This document shows positions 14,001 through 26,337 of a stretch of 64,000 nucleotides of DNA, one piece after another; the stretch's first letter is position 1; every line of letters begins with the position of its first letter. This DNA comes from Membranipora membranacea (taxonomy: Eukaryota > Bryozoa > Gymnolaemata > Cheilostomatida > Membraniporidae): the NCBI GenBank assembly GCA_914767715.1, contig OU612065.1:9486001-9550000 (forward strand). The letters are read 5' to 3'. The notes beneath the pieces are model-generated. The model saw nothing but the letters and a program-made list of their open reading frames with translations, was not told the origin of the DNA and made no database searches. The translations under genes were made by a program, and so were the position numbers.

Positions 14001-17000
14001 CCAATGCGGGTATATTTTGTGATTAACATTTTCGCACAGTGACCTCTAAGCTAATGCTTTGAATGATCACTAAATAAGTATCATCAAAAGCCTGAAAAGC
14101 CCTGAGAAATCCTTAGAGGTCAATCTAGTAAGTAAGTAAGTAAGTAAGTTAGAAAAACTTACTCCATCTGCACCAGCCTGTTGAGAAGCGTCTCCTTCTC
14201 ATCATGTATGTCTAGGAGGCGGTCCTGAAGGACCAAATCATTTAGCTTTATTTCCTTCAACTCTCGCACAAACTCTGTCTCTTGGAGACTAGCTGCTATG
14301 TTCATCTGTTCTGTCACATCTGCACGGCAAAGTAAATGCATCACTTTAGCTGACAATCTTTATTGGGTGGGTGTTCCCAAACACACAAAACCTTGGTAAG
14401 GCTGAATCGTACTGGTCTCCAGTTAAACGGATGGTCTAAGTAAGTTTGAGCTATCTCATACATAAGATGGTGTGGATGCTGCTGAGCTAATTTCAAAATA
14501 TGTGCTATGAGGGATATAACATATATTACACCAACAGGTCAACAACAACTCGATCATGGTGTAGGTCACTGACCCTTATTCTCATTAACAAGAAGAGCCA
14601 CCTTCTCCATTTCCACTCTCAGATGTCGCATATCGACTTCATAAAACTTCTTATCCTTACTCAGTGTTAGTATGGTGGCTATAAAAAAAATGAGTACATT
14701 ATGAGTGCGTTCAAAAGCCAGACACATCATCAAGGCTAACTTACACTGAAATTATCCTAAAAATCTATCAATGAGGCACCAATAATATCAGGTGCTCCAA
14801 ACAAGATAATTTTTCAAATAGAGTGGCATTTATACAATACACCTATGTTTTTAATCTGTCAAGGCTATGTTCTTGCACTATCTTGTGATTTAATGACTGT
14901 TTACATCTTATTTTACAAGCTAAACAAAGAGCTCCAGATCGGAATGTGCAATCATATGCGAAATATTTCGTACCACAAATCAATCTATCACTACAGAAGT
15001 TTTTACTTTTAATTTCTATCGATAGCTTGCTGGGCAGGACCATTTGAGGGAAACAACAAAATTACAAAGAGGTGTCAAGAAGACCTCACTGATAAGAAAG
15101 CTGGATTAGGAGTTGGAATTGCCAACAAGCTTCATATTACGATTTGACTATTTTTTCAATCTTACAATCAATATACAGATTGTCTTCTCCTGTACAAAGG
15201 GTGGACAAATCACAGCCTATTGCTTGTTAATTAAAAATCAAATTAGATTCACGCTATACTGCACCACCAGAGAGACTTTATTGAAGGATAACATCTGGTA
15301 CTCATAGTTGACTACAAAAAACTGTATCTGCTTTGTGCTCTGTAGATTCCTGCGTAAGGATTGCTGTGAGAGCAGCTATATGCCAAACATTTATATTCAG
15401 TCACCAAGATCAGGGTATGATTCCCATTCTCCTCACCTAATACACCGTTATAAAAGGCTCTCATAGATTTGAAAACAACATTGTCAAGGCGATAAAGTCA
15501 TCCACTCACAATCTAACTTGCGTCTTTTGCCGCTGAGGACTATGATGTCCTGATTATGATGTTTGATGTCCACCTCAATGTCTCTCTTTCTCTGTATTAG
15601 TGTGAGTAACTCATGCTGCTTCTCTACCCACATAGTCTGATCTTCTAGTATATTGTTGTTTTCTTTACGGAGAGATCGATTCATGTTCTCAGCCAGATTC
15701 TCCAGAGGACTAACTTCATTACCCTGCAACACCAGATGGTAACCATAAACAGATGTAGTTATAATTCAGTAACCATGTCAAACTCACATGTTATGTTGAG
15801 ATCACAGTAATTCTACCCTGAGATTTATGGTGAATATCCAATTGACCACAGCTATTTGCATAAGACTATGTTGACAATGTAATAACCCATGTAGGTTAGA
15901 CATAAACCATATTATCCATATCTATGTTTAAATCTTATCCAGGGATTTTTTGGCTTGGAATGCCCGTGGAATGGCTATGGATTCGGAACAAGACTAATTT
16001 GATAACTTATTCGAAGATGATATAAAGGGCTTTTTTACCTCTAGAAGAACATTGCTAAGCGATCTGATAACTCACCTCTCTTTTCTCAAGGAGATTGGCC
16101 AAAATACCATTACAGGTGTCTATATACTTCTGCTTTCTCTCTATCACATTGTGATTACGCTCAAATGATTTACCATAGTTAGCCACTAGTTCGCCCCTTT
16201 CCTTGACCTCCTCTTGCAGTCCTGACATCAGATCCTTGCTATTCTCTATGTTATTCAGTATTGTGATTAATTCTCGATCTGAATGAGAATATTCATTCTC
16301 ATCGTTTGAAACCTGGTTCTCCTACAACATCGAAAGTAAAATGCCATAATATCGGTGGGAGAATCAATTTTGTCATGCTCTTGGCCAACGCCATGGTGTT
16401 CGATACATGCTGTACTGTTTGATTCCTGAGATTGTCCTTTCATATGATTTTTACTCTGCAATGCATTCTCAAACTCTTTATACAGTACATTGTAGTCAGA
16501 AAACTTTTCTGAAGTAATTTTTTTAATTATTTGGATATACATGAAATTCGTCATGCGACCTCAAACAATGTTTTTACCTTTCAGGTTTTCTGATATCGGA
16601 TTTGTTTGAAATAAGCATAGCTAGAAAATCTTACCAGTACAGCAATGTGGTGTACAATGCTAAGAGCTCTTTTCTTCGAATATTCAGCTGCTTTACTGTA
16701 TGATGCCTGAGTTTGGAGTACATTTATAAACTGCTCTTTCATGTCATTTCTACTCTGCACTACATTCTCAAACTCTTTACGTAGTGCTATGTACTCAGTA
16801 TTCCTCTCAGCCCTTGTCTGAAACATTCAGCAAGTAGACAGTAGACATCTGAACGTAGTGCTAAATTCCAAACAACTAGTGCAGCAACAGGCACCGGCAA
16901 ATCTTTACTTCACCAAAAATTTTTGAAAAATTCATGAAGTAACATATCAAATTTCCATTTCTTGACAGGGCTCATGACTGGGAGCAGCATGTAGCTGTCT

Positions 17001-20000
17001 AATAGATCGGCAGCAAAAGCGATTGAGAAATAAGGCGATTTCACAAGCATGTTTTGCAAACCAGCAACACCGGGACAAAAAATATAAGAAAACTATTTAT
17101 ATAACATAAATAAATTTTTTCCAATATCTAATCTTTTTTGTTTTTCACTAATTTCATGCAATGGTACTGACCCGCAAATCCATAGAATTTCAGAATATCA
17201 TCTTTAGTGCATTGTAATTAGAACTTACAGCTACAGCCTTTGCAATAGCGTGTTCAACAGTTTGCAGGACACGGCTCTTCTGTGCATAGACAATCTTAAG
17301 CTCCTCAAACTTCTTTTGACACTTGTTCATACACTTCTTACTGGTGCCCATGTCATTGTTAAGTCTGGTCAGCCTGTAAGTCAGCTTCTCATTCTCTTCT
17401 TCTGATTGTAGGATGTTACGCCTGAATGCATTGATCTCTCTGTCTTTACACAACAAGTTCCTCTCCTCAGATCTGACAACAAATCACAGAGGAAACACAT
17501 CAACAAGGTGTACACTCATCTAGCTAGTTGTGCCCACATATGGGGTGATGTGATAGCCTAAGTCATTGGCCAATTCAGTAGATACAATTGTGGTTATATA
17601 TGGTTTGGCCTTTTCAGTGTTGTCTGTAGATTCCCTATGACAATGGTAGGATTGTGCAGACTACATGCATACATGTTTTTTGAGAGTAATTTATAACCAA
17701 CAATATGAGTTGAACAAGCCCAAATGAAAAAAAAGATGGCATTGGCAACCGATTCAAGTGTAACTGCACACAAAACCATCAAACAAACGGAATCACAAAA
17801 ACACAAATCAATACATGACATACTCCAGAGTAAGCAGCATAGAAGCAAAAGACTCATCTCGTTTTCTCATATTCAGCAAAGTAGACTTCCAGTTTCCTTG
17901 TACCTGTGTGATATCTGATTTCAGCACCTGTGAGTATATAGTACAAAAGTTAACAATGGTATGTAAGGGTGCATGTCCTCATGTAAGAAAATAACTGATA
18001 TGTACAAGAAATTTGTTGCACAACCTTTTTTCGAATTCATTACTGCCTTTGACACCTGGCTTTATCATTGTTATTAATTCCACACAATTGTAAAATACCT
18101 GGTAAAATGAATCAAAATTTTTAAGATTTGATACGAAGTCGTTCTTCAGTTTTCAAGGGTAATGCAACTCCCTTTATTCTATAACCATTATTTGATCCCA
18201 CTGAATTAGATTCTTCTCTTAGAATGGAAATAGTGTCATAGCGTTATACGGTTTGGACACCAAACACAGGGACCCATCTGACTGTTATCTGATTGGCTGT
18301 CCCTAGTAGCATGTATAATTAGCCTGAGAAATTGTCTTGTTTACAAAATTGCAAACAGTAATTATACCCCATACAGTGTCGATGATTAGGGCATTTCTAG
18401 ATTGCTACTAGGGACTGGCTATTTTTGCAAGCCCTTTGTTTTGCAAAAGAAAGCTAATGATGCTATTCCAGATATGGAATTCAATGTTTGATCCATAACA
18501 CCCATAATTTATGATAACACCTAACCAATTGATCAATGATTTGATGAATCTTTTCCACTTTTTTAGCCAAAAAGTCTGTTGTTATGGAAATTTTAAGTAA
18601 TGAAACACAAACCTGAAGTTCTAACTCTGCCTCATCAACTAACTCCTGGTATTTAAGCCTCTCAGCTTGTTGAGCAAAAATCTGAGAGTTAAATAGCTGT
18701 ATTTGAGCTTTCTTCTGATCTATCAATTCAACAAGTAGATCCACTCGGTAGTCCTGTGTCGAAAAATAATAATCAGTGAGTGTTCAATCCTCCAAGTCTA
18801 TCAAACTAAGCCATGCAAATGATTTATAAGCTTTCAAAAGCTTCACAATTATTCATCAATTCTCTGTTTTTGGTGAGTCTACTGCAATACTATCAACTAT
18901 GCCTAACACACAGAATAGCTGTTGAGGGTCAAATAATTATTTGACATCCCAAACCTGTCTCTGTTTTTCAAGTTCTTGAGTTGTGAGGTCTTGTCTCGTT
19001 TTGAGAGCTGCTCGTTTCATCACTTTGACATCACTTTGTACATCCTCCTGGCTGTTCAGCAGGTAGAATACCCTCAAGTTCAGATTATCTAACTCTGTCT
19101 GAAGAGCACTCGCTACAAAATAATCAACAAGATGAAAACTAGCTTGTTCGCTGTGTTGGTTCACTTAAAATGACTATCTGTACAAATTAAATCTGATCTG
19201 GTACTCATAAAAGAGCATGATTATTCAATTTTGCAAATTGCAATAAATACTACAAGGTAACAGGCTCCGCATACAGAGGATATGTGGATATCGGTCTCAT
19301 ATAAGTATTGTTGTTTGCTCCACAATTTAACTTCACCTTGACGCTTCATCTCAGAGCCTTGATCTGCGATATTTTTGTACAGTTTCCTGACATTTTTCAT
19401 ATCTGCCTCCCTGTAGAGCCTCTGAGCTGTGTGAGCCTGTAAGTCTGTGCTCACAGACTCAAGTCTGGCCTGACTAAGAGCTAGAGTCTGCTGCTCAGCA
19501 TACAGTGTCACTCCCAACTCCTGCCTCTCCTTCTTCTTAGCTGCTAACTTCAGATTCTAATATGGGAAAGATATGGCGGTGTGAGTAAAACTTAGCAAAG
19601 AATGAAAATTCTTTTGTCATTATAAAGCGGGTGTTTGTGTATCATCTTGACCCTAGTTATGGCGTCAAAACTTTGCATTCGAATTCCGACCATAATTGAA
19701 TGCCAGTACCAGCAACTTAAAAACTGAGGTTAACTCCACAGCTGTCTGCAGTTGCATGTAGCTGTGCTTAATCTTGCAGCAGTATCGACTACCGGGGGAG
19801 TATTAAAAATCTAAGCAAATATCTAATATTGTTACACATAGATAAGCACACAACATACCACTTCTCTCTCATCTGATTCCAGTTCCTCTAGTCTCTTTCT
19901 CAGATGCTTATTAAGAGTGTCTTGAAATCTTATCATCAACGGCTACAATACAGACCATGTAACTAATTTCACATGGATAAGTTCATAGATTGAAAAATAA

Positions 20001-20842
20001 AGATTAAAGAAAAATTAAGTACGCAGCAATGGCTTCCTAGACATGGGACAAGTATGACACATAGACATTGTCTATGATATGACATCACACAATTATTGAA
20101 AAGCTATTATTGCAAGCTAACAAGCATACCAGTTTTATACGTGCAAGAGTTTTTGCAGATGAACAGTATATATGTGAAGCAATCAATCATCTTACATGAT
20201 CTGGATCAAGAACAACTTGTTCATTATCAGAATCATCATCAGATGAAATCTCTAAGTCAGCACCATGTAAGGCTCTCCCAGGGGATCTGAAAAAGAGTTA
20301 AATAATATGTAATTCGGTAGCTTCAGACGTGGTAATACATGGTTTAGTGTAAAACTCCAAATCCAAATATTCAAAACAAACTTACTACTCACCTTACTCT
20401 GTGCGAATCAGTGTCTACAAGAACAAGAAAAACATAGACAAAATGACCATCAAGAACTCTCAATTAGTAAGTTAATTGATGCTCTGTTCTAACCATAAGT
20501 AACAATTACACAATATTAGCTGCATATCACTGAGTTTATCACTGTATTGTAGAAGAAAAAACAGTTGGAGAATCCATTTGATTATTGTAATTGTTTGACA
20601 AGGACTGGAGATCGCAATGTATACTCACCCACTTCCTCATGTACTATATCCAGGGAAGGTCTAATCTCAGTAACTGTTGGACTTTGAGTTGGTGATTTTG
20701 TCCGAGGACTCAATTTTTCATCGTCGTTTAGATTAAATAAGGCACCTTCAGCATAACTTGGGGACAGCGCAACTCTATCAGGTGTCGGATTCCGAGAACC
20801 ATTACTGGCAGGTAATCCAGCGCCATCTGTCTGTTCCGTCAT
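11054..20842 (-). CDS. CCDC40: Coiled-coil domain-containing protein 40 (axonemal 96-nm ruler)
   Basis: Exons in coding order: 20842-20629, 20414-20393, 20286-20196, 19942-19859, 19556-19337, 19112-18955, 18753-18613, 17927-17824, 17472-17229, 16817-16635, 16321-16076, 15723-15510, 14678-14574, 14319-14163, 13667-13476, 12524-12404, 12097-11939, 11290-11054. All junctions are in phase, giving 963 residues (the human protein is over 1,100). After a low-complexity acidic N-terminus comes VVLDPDHPLMIRFQ, then almost uninterrupted coiled coil. Segments such as WWERKIQLGNEMK, CEIHRMTVRL and the C-terminal QFPQAAYALERV match remembered vertebrate CCDC40 in order. With CCDC39 it forms the ruler that sets 96-nm spacing of inner dynein arms and radial spokes on doublet microtubules in motile cilia. 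The ATG at 20842 is the best start; an upstream in-frame Met cannot be excluded. One exon is only 22 nt. Confidence 0.95.
14128..14149. repeat. TAAG/AAGT tetranucleotide microsatellite
   Basis: About five to six copies of a TAAG-type tetramer sit directly downstream (in gene direction) of the CCDC40 exon 14319-14163, within 15 bp of its donor site. Confidence 0.9.
16390..16527 (-). pseudogene. Decayed duplicate of a CCDC40 coding exon
   Basis: On the minus strand this intronic stretch is clearly similar to the neighbouring CCDC40 exon 16817-16635. Both share TATAAAGAGTTTGAGAATG-like and TTGCAGAGTA-like blocks and the peptide pattern YKEFENALQSKNHMKG against RKEFENVVQSRNDMKE. A CAG acceptor survives near 16521, but no GT donor lies at the place matching the functional exon's end. 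The matching reading frame is also not the phase required by the flanking exons. It therefore looks like a local exon duplication that has lost function. I cannot exclude rare inclusion in transcripts. Confidence 0.75.
18291..18421. repeat. Short inverted repeat in CCDC40 intron
   Basis: TGGCTGTCCCTAGTAGC (near 18294-18310) is repeated in inverted orientation at 18404-18421 with one or two mismatches, around a 93-bp spacer. This is probably a degraded miniature inverted-repeat element. No target duplication was found. Confidence 0.55.
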
Positions 20843-23800
20843 TGTTTCTTCACAGATAGACATAGAGAATAGCAATGGTTAAGCTTATGGAATGGTGACC
20901 CAGAATAAACACAAGTTGATTCATCCAAAAATATACAATTTGACTTCTTCTGTATGGTCACGGTGTAGTCTATGCTATTGCCTTGTGTCAAATCTAGCAA
21001 AGAGTCATCCAATCCAGTCATGCTCTTTCATTTTTTCCGTGTCAGCTCAATTGCGCATACGGATGCGCTCATACGGATGCGCCCATACTCTGCTTAATAA
21101 TGTGTAGGAGAAAAAAAGACAACGAAAAAAGATTATCACTTACCTACACACAACCAACAACTGCAGATTTCCTAATGCTTTTTATTGTTTGTTCTGCTCA
21201 ATGCAAAACACAAAGTAGGCATGGGTTTGTTAACAGCGCAACTCAACACACAGAAGTACAATAATCGGTCATCGTCACACTGTCATGGTACTAAAATGAT
21301 TGTGACAACAGTGAACCGAGATGTTGGAACACTTTGGTGGTGCAATAAATTAATCTGTAAAACGAGAATAGAGTCACTTCACCTTTCTTCAACATCTCCC
21401 AAAAGCCAGCAACATTCATCATGAGCAGACATACATTTACATACTCCCTGTTTTCATTCATTAAAAAAACCATAGATGCGCAGAGTATAGCAAGAGTTGT
21501 CTGCCCTCATATCTATCAAAATGTTCATCAGATTCATAACTACATGCAAGTGTTTAATAAGTTAGTGAATCGAGAGTTTTCTGCGTGAACAAAAAATAAT
21601 GTCAGAGTAAGGATATATCCTTTATTACTCTGTGATAATACTTCTATGCTCAAGTAGGAAACTCGAAGTTTAAACCCTGTGATCAAATTTTAGTTTGTTA
21701 GTTTTGCATTAGAGGGAATTCATTTCCTTTAAAAAAGTTTTGACCATATTCATCAAATAGAAAAAAATGAACCATCGCCATCATTTTATCACATTAATAA
21801 CAAACATTAGACGCGGGGGTATTCTTTTGCGAAGAGGTGTCTCTATTCTAATATTTTAGCCAAACCAATTAATAGCATTTGGGCGAATAATTTCACTATC
21901 TTGGGAAGTAACGCTTAGTGTTGTTATTTATGCGCTGTGAAGGCAACATTGCCTAAACCGATAATCAAGTGCAATGCAATAGTAACTCTCATTCTCTTGT
22001 TTACCTTCCCACATGCTAACATTGGACACCTAAAGTGACGGCAATCTAATCCCTGTTTTTATGAGTTTTTAAAAATAACTTTTTCACATGTCTCAAACCT
22101 AATCCTCACATGCAAGCGAGTAATATTGCATCACATCAAAACCATTATCTTTTACGATCAGAAACTGATTTCAATTATTATTGGTGAATGGTGACGTATA
22201 CAAAATACAAGCATGTGATTGGCTGCTTGATCAATGGTAAATGATGCGCAAATACTATAACATGCATCATTTATGATTGGCTTTAAAATTCTCTTGTGGC
22301 AACCCACAACACCACTACCACGGCTAGATGCAATACTGATTTTCTCTGACAATAATTGGTTACTTGTGGAAGAAAAGTATAGCTGAACTGATCAACATCA
22401 TTTACCGTGGCACAAGGAGGTAAGTTTTATGTATCGGAATTTACCTGTCTTGTGAGTAAGTTTCAGAGAGATCTGATATGAAACAGAAAGGCAGCGTAGG
22501 TCTACAGTACATTTAACACAAGTGAGCGTGATCAGTATGTTTGAAAATGTGTGTGTGATCTGTGTATCTCCACATATTGGATTGTGACTGAATGTATCAC
22601 ACACGTTGGCCATGAAGGATAATGCTCACTTGCTCTTCCGACATTCATTACCTTGCGGCGCCTTGCATAAACAACGCCAAAACATAGTTTAACTCAATTT
22701 ACCGGCATGGTTTTCAATGGTAGTATTGCATGTCTGAACAACAAGGTGCATGGATTAAGTTAGACTATTCTTACTCGATGGTGGTATTCATATTAAACAC
22801 CAATTATAGCTATAACGCAACAGTCAGTCATTACATAAGTGAGGACAATTCAGGTATATAATACTGCATATTGTAATATTAGATGTCAGCAACATAATAA
22901 TCATGCATGATCAGAATAGTAACAGTAACCACCTTTTGTAAACTGAAACTCAAAGGTGGCAATATTGTCAGACAATAACAGAGTTGCATTATTACATCTC
23001 ATCTGGGCTTTGATGTTTTGGTGATACTATTTCATTGTATTTTTGGTAACGCCAAGAGATTTCATGTCATGCTATCTTACATCGCTCATAAACATGATGT
23101 CATAGCCCTATTGCTCTGCCTACTGCAGACAACTTTAAAAGAATTAAAACGAAGGAGTGCCTCGCCATTACGTGCAGCGCTCCTACGCCTTAATTACTGG
23201 TTCACTGTAATTGTAATATTAATAGTCCACCTCACGCTACCTAGATATATAGTTGTAACAAGATATTTGACACCTACCCAGTCAACACTCAAATTCAATG
23301 ATTTTTTCCTTGGTTAGATCGGCCATGGAAAATTAGAGGCCTAACATGATAAGCGCCAATAATTATTACCTCATTTGTTTGCATCATAAGAAAATGAAAT
23401 AGATGTGTATGTAGAACCTATGCTCATTTGTCAATAGTCATTTGTCAGTATGAAACCGATTGCACAAATTGTGCCCTTCAAGAGAAGAGTTTCGTGGAAA
23501 AACAGGCACATTGTGGAAATTAAGACTATTATGAGGATACTTAATTGTTAGAAAACTGCAGTCAGTTCACCATGTCTCTAAAATTCAGCCTTTCCATACA
23601 ACATATTCATGACATACTCTGCTTTCATCAGTGATCTCCATACCAGCATATAAAAAAATCGTTGAAATCATTCACATGCCAGGGTAATGGCAGGCATTCA
23701 CAAACTAAATTGCTTGGTGCTCTGGGTGAAGCATAGCAATAGTCTCCTTCATGTTGCAATTGATCAATTCATAGACGTCAGCATTCAGAGCCATGTAGCG

Positions 23801-24398
23801 CTGATCGAAGTCAACATTCTAATACTTTTTGCTTGTTGTTAAGACCAGGATGGAAGCAAAGCAATCATTGTATAGCAGACCGACTTATTAGCCTGCTTAT
23901 GGCTTCATGCAAGTCTTTGATATGACCATCACCATTTGATGAGTAAATTGGCTTGTATTGTCTAACATCTAACCGATGTGAATAACATATCAAGAGAAAT
24001 CAGTTACTAGTGTTGTCTGAGATTATGCTGGTATTAATATTGCAGTGATAGCGGCCCACCACCTCTCCCTGATTGAGCCCACATTACAAGGGTACTCAAG
24101 TAGTTCTCATGAGCTGACAACTAATACCATATGATATACACATAGAGCATTTTTATGGTGATTCTTGAGATAGGTCACTCACAGCTCTCAATAATCATGT
24201 GAAAACTGATAGCATGCTGGCAGAGGTGGTAGAAGCTGACTTATAATAGAAAGGTTTCTCTGGTATGTGGAAAGCGAAGCCTTCAATTACACAGTCATTA
24301 ACATGTTGTATCTACTAGCAGAGGCAATGACCCAAGTGTCAATAATAATAGATATTTATTCATATTTCAGCGTTGGGTTGATATTCACATCTGCCACA
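20843..24398. other. Intergenic region between CCDC40 and the bHLH gene
   Basis: The CCDC40 promoter and any 5' UTR must lie at its left end, and the bHLH 5' UTR and promoter at its right end. I see no coding exon with splice support. A short direct repeat of a 14-bp unit (CATACGGATGCGC plus one base) lies at 21057-21085. A polypyrimidine tract with an AG acceptor ends at 24370, which suggests a 5' UTR intron in the bHLH gene. Otherwise nothing recognisable. Confidence 0.6.
21053..21088. repeat. Two and a half copies of a 14-bp direct repeat
   Basis: GCGCATACGGATGCGCTCAT continues into a second CATACGGATGCGCCCATAC. The repeat is GC-rich against an AT-rich background and lies about 210 bp upstream of the CCDC40 start codon. 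It could be part of that promoter. Confidence 0.6.
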
Positions 24399-24890
24399 AT
24401 GAACGAGGGCTTCAAGTGGTTGAGGCGGAGTGATGAAGACAGTACACAAAAGTCTCTGGAGTCGAACAGCGCCAGCTCATCTAATGGTGAAACAGAAGAC
24501 TCCAACAATAACATTGCCACCATCAGAAAACACGCTGAAACAAAATCATCGATTCTTCCTAAAAAACAGACCCGAAAAAAAAGAAAGGGTCACAGCGCTA
24601 GAGAGCGAAACCTTCGACGCCTTGAGAGTAATGAGAGGGAACGACTCCGTATGCACAACCTAAATGAAGCATTTGGCGAGCTAAGAACTGTTATCCCTCA
24701 CGTACAAGCCGAGCAAAAGCTTAGCAAGATCGAGACACTAAGCCTGGCTAAGAACTACATAATGGCATTGACTAACACTATCTGTGAGATGAGAGGCGAG
24801 GATCCCGCCTACGTGATGGGAGTAGATGATTCTGATCAACTCTCCCACTCACTTCTATTGGAGGAGAGTGATGGAGAGTTTGCTCTTTGA
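24399..24890 (+). CDS. bHLH transcription factor, Mist1/Dimmed (BHLHA15) type
   Basis: An uninterrupted 163-residue reading frame begins at ATG 24399. A Ser/Asn-rich acidic N-terminus is followed by a basic stretch (56-72, [10 protein letters not shown]) and a bHLH domain at about 73-126. The basic region holds the E-box-contacting NERER, then [13 protein letters not shown] (helix 1), a loop, and [15 protein letters not shown] (helix 2). The combination ESNERER plus IPHV and KLSKIETL is typical of the Mist1/Dimmed group, which drives secretory-cell programmes; the Neurogenin and NeuroD groups are alternatives. The acidic C-terminus ([18 protein letters not shown]) could be an activation region. 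The CDS is intronless, as in many relatives, but an AG acceptor at 24370 points to a 5' UTR intron. The frame stays open upstream with no convincing start, so I prefer this ATG. Confidence 0.9.
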   Translation: MNEGFKWLRRSDEDSTQKSLESNSASSSNGETEDSNNNIATIRKHAETKSSILPKKQTRKKRKGHSARERNLRRLESNERERLRMHNLNEAFGELRTVIPHVQAEQKLSKIETLSLAKNYIMALTNTICEMRGEDPAYVMGVDDSDQLSHSLLLEESDGEFAL

Positions 24891-26337
24891 GTCAGCCGGG
24901 ACCATTTACGATTCAAGCAAGAAAAATAATTACGCTGGAAATCACACATCCTGCTCAAGTGTTGTGTTGAGATTGTGACTGAAATATTGATCTACGGAAG
25001 CGTGGGTCTATCAGTGTTTAAGTTATAAATAACACCAACGACAAATCAAAACAACAAAACGATGTCAGCAGCATGAAGTGAAAGCTGGCGCGATACAAGT
25101 TTGCCTTAGCTAGTGAACGGCCTGTTGGCACTAATTTTAATTGTCACACGCGCTTCCATCAGTTATTGCAGACAGAAATCATCGATATGTTGGTGTAGAT
25201 TCAAGTTGAAAGTTATAATCATGTCTATGGTTGTAATGTGGCGTAGTCTAGTCATGGAGTTCCTCTCTCAATGTTCAAATAGTCATAATCACATGTCCGT
25301 TCCCTTATATTATTATATTATCTCTGATTTCTCTAGTCAGGATTTACAGCCACATTTAACTATTTTAGTGTTTGGTCTGTAAATCCAGTATGTACAAACC
25401 TAGTCTAGTCACATGGAGTATGAGTGTTGTGGATGGGTATCAAGTTTATGGAGACCAGCAGCCTAGAGCTTGTTTTGGACTGAACTAGGAACCGCTGATG
25501 TTTTTAATAGATGAATGGGATGCCTGATTTGTGTGTTTGAGTATTGTTTGATTAGTGCCTGATATGAATATTGTTTCCTTAATTGTGGCCCTGGTAGTGT
25601 GTGAATTATTGTTGAGAGTATTGGTGGAAGCAGGAAGTGTGATTGAAGTGATGAATGGAGAATCAATACAGTATTAAAGAGGTGAGGTCCATCCTAGTTC
25701 CTGTCTACTGCAAATTCACAGCTCATTGCAATGAATGGCAATTTCCTTGTTTTATGTGTTCAATTATATCAATAATATCTGAGAAAACATGACTTTACTG
25801 TTTTTATTACACAGTTTAGATATCAGCACCACAAATTGAGTTACTCATGGTAACCAATATTTATCTGCTGATTTTCAAGAAATGTGAGTTAGACATTTAA
25901 CCAAGGAGTAAAAGACTCCTTGATTTAACCATAGATAGCCTGGATGACATTTTCTAGTACATATTGATAACAACCGATCTTTTTGCAGACATAATTATGT
26001 ATTTTTTTACATTATAATAGAACTAACCAAAACTCATTATAATCTATATCTATCATATTGACAAAAAGCTATATTATCAAAGATATTTGCGTAATTAGCC
26101 CGATTTAATTGGCAGATGGTCCTCCCTAATATATTTAAAAAGTAACTGGTAGTGATAATTATCATATTATTCAGATAATTCAAAATCAAAGCAAAGCCAG
26201 GGCCAGCGGTTCCTTTTATATCATGTATCAAAAACAACATAGGCTTTGATCTTACACAACCTGATATTCAGGAAAACATCGAGGTCACAGACAAAGCAAG
26301 GCAGGCAGACTAACCTGACAAATTATAGAATTAGGTA
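24891..26337. other. Intergenic region between convergent bHLH and POLD2 genes
   Basis: It holds the 3' UTRs of two convergent genes. A TTTATT at 25801-25806 reads AATAAA on the minus strand and could end POLD2. An ATTAAA near 25673 on the plus strand could end the bHLH transcript. No other coding or repeat structure was recognised. Confidence 0.5.

Noticed and set aside
23018-23317. 99-codon open frame between CCDC40 and the bHLH gene
   Set aside because: No homology, no exon signals, hydrophobic AT-rich composition. Treated as chance.
24267-24398. Upstream in-frame extension of the bHLH protein
   Set aside because: The open frame continues upstream only from a non-ATG codon and crosses an intron-like polypyrimidine-AG at 24370. 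The ATG at 24399 is better supported.
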